Of a stretch of 64,000 nucleotides of DNA, positions 56,101 through 64,000 are shown in pieces. Position numbers and translations under genes: made by a program. The notes under the pieces were generated by a model. It made no database searches. It was not told the origin of the DNA and saw nothing but the letters and a program-made list of their open reading frames with translations. The stretch is from Aquanectria penicillioides (lineage: Eukaryota; Ascomycota; Sordariomycetes; Hypocreales; Nectriaceae), in the NCBI GenBank assembly GCA_003415625.1, contig PYIU01000010.1, positions 2,556,809-2,620,808 of the forward strand, in the 5' to 3' direction. Each line of letters opens with the position of its first letter. The stretch's first letter is position 1.

Positions 56101-58812
56101 CTTATCTTAGCATTACTTGCCAAAAAGAGGTCTTTATTAAAAATAATATCTTAAGTTATATACACTTAATTAATAATTAGATTCTAAATGCAAAAGAGGT
56201 TTTAGGAATTATATCCTATAAAATAATCTATTCAAGCCTTTAGGCTTGTTCTAAATATAAGTCGATTTTTCTTTAATTAAGCGTTTTTAGTTATTATAAA
56301 TAATTTATAACCAATTATCTTAAGGTAAGTAATTTACGGCTTATAATCCTTATTTAAGCTTTAAATTAATAAAAAGAAGCTCTTATATAATATTTTCTAC
56401 TTAAGTCCCTATTTTAGAGTTCGGTTTAATAGATATACTGCTGTTCTTACTATCTCTAGCTATAGTCTAGCTAGCAGACCACTTTTAATTGCAAGAACTC
56501 TTGTTTTCTCTTTTACTACCCCCCTAAAATATTCTTTTAATCCATTCTATTGCTGTATTTAAGGGGCACTTTCTTCTATTGCTATTCCTCTTTAATCTAG
56601 CTATATATAGACTAGATTGCTCTTTTAAAGCTTATTATCTATTTCTATTACTTAAAGTTTAATTCTATATTTTATTTTTAATATTTAAGTAAAGTTTTAT
56701 AATATTAATAATAATTATTCTTCTTTTTAATTTTTAAAGTAATAGTTTTAATATATTTTTAATGTATAGTTTATTATAATAGTACATAAAAAAAGGTTTA
56801 TTATACTAAATTAAAAGTTATAAAAGTCTAAAAAAACTTACTCTTTAGAAATTAAGCTTTATATTTATAGTTTATAATGCTCTTAGCATTTCATCTTGCC
56901 TAATCTATAAGCATTATATTTAACTATTATTAGGCCTTTAATTTTTGCACTAATAGTATAGTTAACTAAATGTTTTAATGCTTTAGGTCCTAAATAACTT
57001 AATTAGCAGTGCTATCTTATAGCTTTTACTTATTATAGATATTTTAGCATTTATAAGTTATAATAAGGTTTATTTATTATAAATAAGCTTTATTCTTAAG
57101 TAATGGGCTTATAATCTAAAACATATTAGTTATAGGCAATCTTTAATCTATATAAAGCTTACTTACTTTTATATTTTAGAATATTATCTCTATTTCTTTA
57201 ATCCTATTAATAATTATATTAATAGAGTCTTCTTAATAAAACTAGATTTATTTTAATTTATAGGCAGTAAGTAATGCACTTTAAAATAAGGAAATAAGCT
57301 TTACCTTATAGGTTTTAAACTTTAATTTCTATATCTCTATATCCTAAAATTAAAAGGTTCTTTAATTTAGTAAAGACAACTTTACTAAATAAAGCTAGTT
57401 TAAAATTCTTAAATTTCTTTTTATTATTAAAAATATATAGTATTGTCCTTAAGTTAAATATAATTGAGATTTATAATAGGTATTTACTATGCAAAATAAG
57501 GAAAATAGCTATAAAATTCAAGATTAGGATTTATAATATTAATTATTAGTTTAAATCCTTAATTAATTATATGGTTTGCTTTTTAAGCTTTTTATATAGT
57601 TCCTAAACTTTAATTTAATCTTTTAATTGTATTTTCTATCTTTTATCTATTTACTTCTGCCTTTTTATTTGCTTGGGTATATTTTTAGGGAATGCAATTT
57701 AGCACTTTTAGGTATTAGCATTAAAGTATAATTTCCTATATAAAATGTAGTGATTGTTTTTCTTTAGAGTTTGTTTTTGTTTCTTTAACTTAAGTTATTT
57801 AGGTTATAAGCTCTTTAGATAAGAATGTTTTTTAGAAGGTAAGTTTAAGCCTTAAAATATAGGTCTAAAGTTCCCCTTTTATACTAAAGCTTTATATTGC
57901 TTTCCTTTAGTCTTTTTTCTTTTTTTAATTTTATATCTAAAACTTAAAGTAAAAGCAGCTAATATATAGGTACTTTTTTTAATAGCATCTTTATATTATA
58001 CTTTAGTAATTTAAAGAAATGTTTAAAAGTAACTTTTAAGGTATTGTTTTAAGTCTGCAAACTATACATTTAGGTGTAAGGCTTTAGCAATATTTCTTAT
58101 AGTTACAATTTTTATAGACTGTTCTTAATTAGTAATTTAGTCTTACTAAATAATTTTAGGGTTTAAAGTCTATTTTAGCACTTTAAAATAGCATTTTCAA
58201 GCTTATTTTCCTTTTAGTGCATTATTAATTCTATATATAGCTTTAAGGTTATTATAGAATTTTGCAATATTATTATTATTATCCCCTTTATCTATTATAG
58301 GTAAATATATTTAAATGTAATAAAGGCTTATTTTCTCTATTATTTAATTAAGGACATTATAGATTCTATTTACTTTAATTTTATATTTTTCTTAATTATA
58401 ATAAAATATTATAAGCTTATATTTTAGCAGTTCTTAATCTTTAGGAAGCAGCTCTATTATTATAGTTACCCTTTATATTAACTAAATAAACTTTAATTTT
58501 AAGCTTTTAGCCTTAGCTTTCTTTTTTATAAAGTATCTTATAGCAGTTAGCATTATAAGCTTAGAAATTTAAGTAGTCTTAAATTAAAAAAAGTCCTTAA
58601 GGATTCTAAGCTTTTTAACTTATTCTATAGTGATTTTCACTTTATAGCTTTATTTAAAGGTTTCCCAATTATTTAGGTTATTAAGAATATAGGTCTTAAA
58701 GGTTATCTTATATATTTAGTTTAGAATTAAAATATAAGGTTTATTTCTTGCTTTTAGAGCTCAATTAAATAGTTATAGCTACACTAACAAATATAGCTCT
58801 AAGACTCTTAAT

Positions 58813-59040
58813 TGTTGAACCGAACTAGTTGTATAATTGTATATATTCTTGTTTTTCTTCTTCTTGTCCCTCCCAGCCTTGCTTTATCGCTCAGGCTCTA
58901 AAAGAGGGGTCGGGTTGCGCTAGACTTAATAGAGCTACATTGTATTCACATAACCTTCATCCAATCATTCCGAGCTTCATTTCTATGATCCGAAGTGCGT
59001 CCTGGTGTTTCCCTATATATAGAATACCTTAGGTTTAACA
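58813..59040 (-). repeat. 5' LTR of nested copia element
   Basis: 228 bp with intact TGTTGAACC...GGTTTAACA ends. It is closer to ordinary base composition than the element body. An ORF of 67 codons (58829-59032) inside it is a by-product of the LTR sequence and recurs partly at 47748. Confidence 0.93.
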
Positions 59041-62000
59041 GTTTTAGACCTTCTTACTATAAAATCTAACTTATACTATAAAAAAAGTTACTTTAGTAGA
59101 TTCTTTTATTTTTAATAAATTAAAGGATCTATTCTATTAAATATATAATAATAATAGTAAACTATAAAACATTAATTAGCCTTAAAAAGAAGCTTTTTCT
59201 ATTTATTAAAATATTATTAACTAATATATAGTTATATTTACTTAAAAAACAATTAAAAGCATTATCTTAAATGCTAAAATAGTAAGACTAATACTAAAGG
59301 AGTACTTAAAGGCATAATACTTAAGCTCCTTAAAGAACTTTAATTGCAATTAAGAATCTATAGTTAATTAAAAAGGATCTATTAAAAAAAAGGCAATAAC
59401 CTTTAATACCTTTAATTAAAGACTTTTAATAAAGAAAGAGAAGGAATTAATAAATAATTTATTATTTCTATAAAGACTACTATAAAACCTATTTTAATAA
59501 AAGAAAGGGGATCTAATAGACCCTAAAGAATTAAAGGGTTTATTAAATAGGGGCTAAATATTAACTTTAATTTTATTAAATTTAATATTAATAAAGATAA
59601 ATCCTATTAATAGCTAAAAAACCTTTAGTTTAAAGGAATTATTAGGATCTTTTAATACTATTAAATAAAGTATAAAACTTAACCCTTTAATAGTAATAGT
59701 GCAAGCAATCTACTAGCAATTAAAAAGAGTAGAACTATTAAACTAAATGCTATTTATAAAAAAAGTTACTATTGCCTTAATAAATTCTATATTTTAGGCT
59801 AAGGTTTAGCTGCTAAAGGCAAGCACTTTAGCAATAGTTTAAAATTACTATATTAAGCCCTTAGTTTTGCCTATTAAAAAGCCTTTATTAATTAAATAAA
59901 GTTAGAAATTAAAAATTTATAATTAAAGCTAGCCTTATAACTTATAGTACCTAAAGTATAAAAATAAAAGTATATTAAGCTATATAAATAGTTTTCTATA
60001 TTAACTACCTTTAGGACTAATAATATTAAAACTGCTTTAATAGAATATAAAAGCACTTAATTAAGCATTAACTTTTGCATTAAAGTCTTATAAAAATAAT
60101 ATTTAACTTTAAGATATAGGCCTCTTTTAGCCTAATATAAAAGAAGGGAATACTAGCAGTAAAGGCATATTTTATAATAAAAAATAAATTATTTTTAGCA
60201 ATATTAAACTATAGATTAATGCATTTAAATCTTATTAAATAAATACCAATCCTAATACTTAAGAATATATCTATATAAATCTATAGAGTTTATTCTATAA
60301 ATTTATACTTACTTAATATTACTATTAATTAAACTAAAATAAAAGGGAAAAGCTATAAAAATAACTAATTAATATACTATATATATACCTCTATAAAGAA
60401 TTTAGAATAAAGCTAAACAATACAATAAAGTAGCTAAAATTAACTAAATATACTAAAACTAATATTATAAAAGATATTTCTATATAAGTATTTACTGTAA
60501 AAGTCTTTATAAAAGAGCAAGCTTTTAGCTATATAGCTAATATTTAGCTCCTTTTTGCAGTCTATATAAAATTAAATCTAAAGCTAAAAGTGCTTTATTT
60601 AATACTAATAGCATAAAATATAAAATCTTTATTCTTAAGGGCAATTAATAAAAAGCAATATTAACTTAAAAATAAGCTTTAAGCTATACCTTAAGAGGTT
60701 AATAGACCTAGCATAAAAAAGGCATTTATTGCTAATAAAAGCAATAGATCTAATAATACAACTAAAAATAAAAAAGTGCATTAAGAATACTAAAATAAAG
60801 GAAACTATTTTAATAGATAGTACTAAACTATACTTTTAAAGCGCTTTAATAACTAAAAAACTTAATATAGAAACTTAACCCTAAAGAAGCCTAAAATAAA
60901 CTAATAAAAGATAAAACCTTAATAGAATAATTAATTGCATAAATAATAAAGAAATAATAATTATAATATATATATATCTATTTAAAAGTAAGATAGTAGG
61001 AATTAACTGCCTTTATAAAGATTTAATTAATATTAATATTAAAAGGGAGCTTTAAATAGTAAAGTTAATCTCTTAAAAGTTTAGCTATACTATAATAATA
61101 AAGAATTCTATTAAAGATATTAAAAACTATTAAATAATAAATATATACTAATAGAAAAAGGGGATAATTCCAATAAATTATTAAAAGATTTCTTTACTAA
61201 AAAAAATAAAAATAATTTAGCTTTTATAGAAATCTATTATATAAATAAAAAAAGAATAAAGAATATAAACTTTATACTAAAAATAGGCTAAGTTATTAAA
61301 GCTATAGGTAGGCCTAACTTTTATTAATATTTAAAAAAAAAGTAAATACTTATCTTAAGCTATTAATTAAATTTAATAATAAGGGCAATTTCTATAATAT
61401 TTATATTAATACTAAAACTTTAATAATTTTAATTAATAAAAAATAATTAAAAGCCTATATAATAAAAGTAATATAAAAGCAATAAACCCTAAAAAAAGTA
61501 AATAGGATTAGCACTAATATAAAAATCTTAAAATTAGCTATTTTTAACTTTTATATATCTAAAATTACTAAAGATAAAAAAGTATTTATATATTTTATAA
61601 TAATGTATTAGTGGATAGGGATACTAGCTAAAACACACACCCTACCCAAAAGGGTATAGAGTAAGCAGATTTAGTTAAAGACCAAACAGCCTTCTTAAGC
61701 AGCTATAAACAATTTAAAAGAGTATTAAAGCATTTAATTAAATGCTTTAAAGTATCCCTTAAAGAAAAGAAAGAAAGAAAATAGAGCAGAAAGTTATAAA
61801 TAAAGTAATATTATAAAGGGCTGCATTAAGACTTTAATAGGGTCTAAATGCAAGGAATTTAGAATTTTAAAAATAAAAATTAATTAAAGAAAACTGCCTA
61901 TTTATTTCCTATATCTTTAAGGTCCTTTTTATCTTTTTAACTAACTTAATAATAGATTAATCTATATTACCTTAAACTCTAACTTATCCCTCTTTAGTGC

Positions 62001-63088
62001 CTTAATGCTTGCCCTTAAGTGGACTAAAAGTATAATATAAAAGGAAAACTTTAAGCTTAATCTATTTAAATGCAAAAAAAATCTTAAAGAAAGCATTTAA
62101 TTAAATGCTTTATACTTATAATCTATTGTTTAATCTACTATTATCTCTCTCTATAATTTATTTTACTTTTAATACCTAACCTCTTTATTTTAACTTTACT
62201 ATTACCTTTCTTTATAATGCAGTTCCTAATTGCAATACCAATTAATATAAAACTAATAAATAGGAATTAAAAGTTTAAATGGCTTATAAGCAATAGTTAT
62301 AATCTTATTCTATTAGTTTATTAAGATTAACCCTTTTAATACATAAAAGATTTAGCTCTTTATTTAAAGGAGTTTAAAAACAGTCTATTAATTAATTTAA
62401 AGTAAATTTATTTATTTAGTTTTAGTAGTTATTTTTCTTTTAGTAGGGGCAATATAGTTTAGATTGTAATTACTTTATTAGGTTTAAATAGCGGTATTAG
62501 TAATATTTTTAACTATAGTATTAGCAATTATAGTATAACTCCTTTCTCTTGCTATACATTTAGCTAGTTAAGAAATTAATAAAGATAGTATAGAGCGCTT
62601 ATAAAAACTCTATTTATTATTTTTAGTAATAGGCAAATTTAAGTTTATTTAATTAAATTGCTATAAAATAGCTAATTTAAATAAAGGTATCTATTAAATT
62701 AATTAAATTAACTTAATTACTTGCCTTTTGCCTAAAGAGTTAATAAATATTTAATTAAATGCATTAAAATAAATAGGTATATTTTAATTAATTTAGATTT
62801 CTTTTTTAAGTATACTTAATTAAATAATGCTTATATAAATTAATAAGCTAATAGGCAATTTATATAAAGGCTAAATAGATTTAATTATTAGTTTAGGCTT
62901 AATAGTAAGTTTAAAGGCAGGAGTTTTAGACTTAAGGTATAAACTATAAAGGTAAATTACTTTAATGCTTTAACTTTAGCAGTCTAAAGCTTATTTAAAA
63001 CCTTTTTCTTTATTATTACTTAAGGTAATAATAACTTTAGTAAACTTATTAATCTTAATAGGAAATCTATCTATTATTTAATACCTAT

Positions 63089-63870
63089 AGATTTAATAGT
63101 ATTTAATTAAATTATTAGCTAAAGGATAGTAAAGCAATTAAGGGCCTAATAGTAAAGGTAGATTTATTTAATAGCTATTGCCTTAAGGATTAAGTAGCTT
63201 TAAGATAATTTAATATTTATTTTTAGGAGTTTAATAATTAACTTCCTTTTAGCTTATTATATAGTAATCTTTTAAATTAGTATAGAGCCATTAAGTATTA
63301 AAAGAACTATTTTAAAATCTTAAAATATAAATAGATTTTTAGGTTTTAGTAAGTTCTATAAACTTATGCTAATTAAAGAACTTTCTATTAGCAATATTAA
63401 GTTTATTAAGGATAATAGTATTAATAAAGTCTTATATTTAATTAATATTTAAAGCAATTAATTAAGTACTTTTCTCTTACTTACATTTAATAAGAATTTA
63501 ATTGCAATGCATTAATGCTAAAAGGGGATTATTAATAGTATTATACTTACTATTAAAGATTAAGGGCTAAATTATAAGGCATTTAATAATTAAAGTTTTA
63601 ATAAATCTAACTATTTTATAGATATTAAAGAAAAGAAAAAAAAGTATTTAAGAAGCTATATTCTTAATTTCTAGCTTATTTAATAATAGGTATAATAAAA
63701 ACTAAGAAATTATAGAGCAGCTCTATTTTAGTTATAATCTCCCTTTATACTATAGTAAGTGCAATAGCTTGCTTATTTTAAAGGATATTAATAGTATTAT
63801 AAATAATTAAATGCTTTAGCTATTTATTTTAAATAAAGAAGCTTTAATAGATAGTATTAGTAAAGTAAGT
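63089..63870. other. Terminal AT-rich subtelomere
   Basis: About 780 bases between the outer TSD and the telomere repeats. AT-rich, no ORF and no telomere-linked helicase sequence visible. Before the large insertion this would have joined directly to the DNA ending at 50040. Confidence 0.6.
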
Positions 63871-64000
63871 AGGGTTAGGGTTAGGGTTAGGGTTAGGGTT
63901 AGGGTTAGGGTTAGGGTTAGGGTTAGGGTTAGGGTTAGGGTTAGGGTTAGGGTTAGGGTTAGGGTTAGGGTTAGGGTTAGGGTTAGGGTTAGGGTTAGGG
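63871..64000 (+). repeat. Telomere repeat array (TTAGGG)n
   Basis: 130 bases consisting of AGGG followed by 21 perfect TTAGGG units to the last base, the G-rich strand pointing outward as expected at a right chromosome end. No degenerate units at the junction with AAGT at 63867-63870. This marks the window as a chromosome terminus. Confidence 0.99.

Larger units (their letters stand above)
52248..59040 (-). mobile_element. RIP-mutated Ty1/copia element nested in the larger element
   Basis: A 6,793-bp element with two 228-bp LTRs, flanked by GTTTT (52243-52247 and 59041-59045). The interior is AT-rich with only spurious ORFs. On the minus strand near 55005-54940 the sequence still reads RVFIFFYIDNIIIIYIKRYK-like, the RIP-altered form of the copia reverse transcriptase FFYVDD motif (YIDN at about 54980-54969). 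A purine tract (AGAGGGG on the minus strand) abuts the left LTR, so the left LTR is 3' and the element runs on the minus strand. It sits inside the internal region of the 1,480-bp-repeat element and is therefore younger. Confidence 0.9.
50041..63083. mobile_element. LTR-retrotransposon-like element with 1,480-bp terminal repeats, containing a nested copia element
   Basis: Two direct repeats of exactly 1,480 bp (50041-51520 and 61604-63083) begin TGTATTA and end TTTAATA (a TTTAACA end after C-to-T change would give TG...CA). Both outer flanks are CCTAT (50036-50040 and 63084-63088), a 5-bp target-site duplication. The total is 13,043 bp; removing the nested copia element and its TSD leaves about 6.25 kb, of which only about 3.3 kb is internal. 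All is heavily AT-rich and no protein motif could be read, so class and orientation are unknown. The small interior suggests a deleted or non-autonomous element. The right repeat is less AT-rich than the left. Confidence 0.85.

Noticed and set aside
58829..59032. 67-codon ORF near the telomere
   Set aside because: Lies wholly inside an LTR, and a similar reading exists in the LTR at 47748; not a gene.
47921..63870. CRISPR array or prokaryotic-type defence system
   Set aside because: Repeats here are long LTR-type direct repeats in a eukaryotic subtelomere; no short regularly spaced repeats or associated genes.

Overview
The window is the right-hand end of a chromosome from a filamentous ascomycete (Pezizomycotina; possibly Sordariomycetes, which I cannot prove). 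Evidence: perfect TTAGGG repeats running to the last base; short introns (about 48-130 nt) with CTGAC/CTAAC branch sites; fungal-only families (HET, tachykinin-type transcription factors, alcohol acetyltransferase, F-box); and TG/CA-bounded retroelements with the C-to-T and G-to-A decay expected of repeat-induced point mutation (RIP).

Layout. 0-13 kb: two unknown proteins, a three-exon cytochrome P450, a dead kinase-WD40 gene, a secreted S1/P1 nuclease and a HET-domain protein. 13.3-20.5 kb: a secreted M14 carboxypeptidase gene split by a 5.5-kb RIP-mutated copia element with 259-bp LTRs and a 5-bp target-site duplication (TSD). 20.5-32 kb: a small bZIP factor with an overlapping upstream ORF, a tachykinin-type regulator, an F-box/LRR-like pseudogene and an intact F-box gene. 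33.5-45 kb: an alcohol acetyltransferase with a one-base frameshift, a 2OG-Fe(II) oxygenase, a small probable mitochondrial protein, an NAD(P)-dependent reductase, another tachykinin-type regulator and a secreted, probably GPI-anchored protein. Two copies of a roughly 150-bp TG...CA repeat, each with its own TSD, lie here. 46-47.8 kb: a multi-pass membrane protein gene cut at its 3' end by a retroelement LTR. 47.9-63.9 kb: gene-free, extremely AT-rich subtelomere holding two nested LTR elements (1,480-bp LTRs outside, copia with 228-bp LTRs inside). 63,871-64,000: telomere.

The genes look like a typical accessory subtelomeric set (secreted hydrolases, self/non-self recognition, oxidative metabolism, regulators) rather than one clear pathway. 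The oxygenase, reductase, regulator and broken acetyltransferase could be remains of a small metabolic cluster, but no backbone synthase is present. Gene models were spliced by hand from splice signals and reading-frame phase. No database search, GC calculation or RIP index was run.
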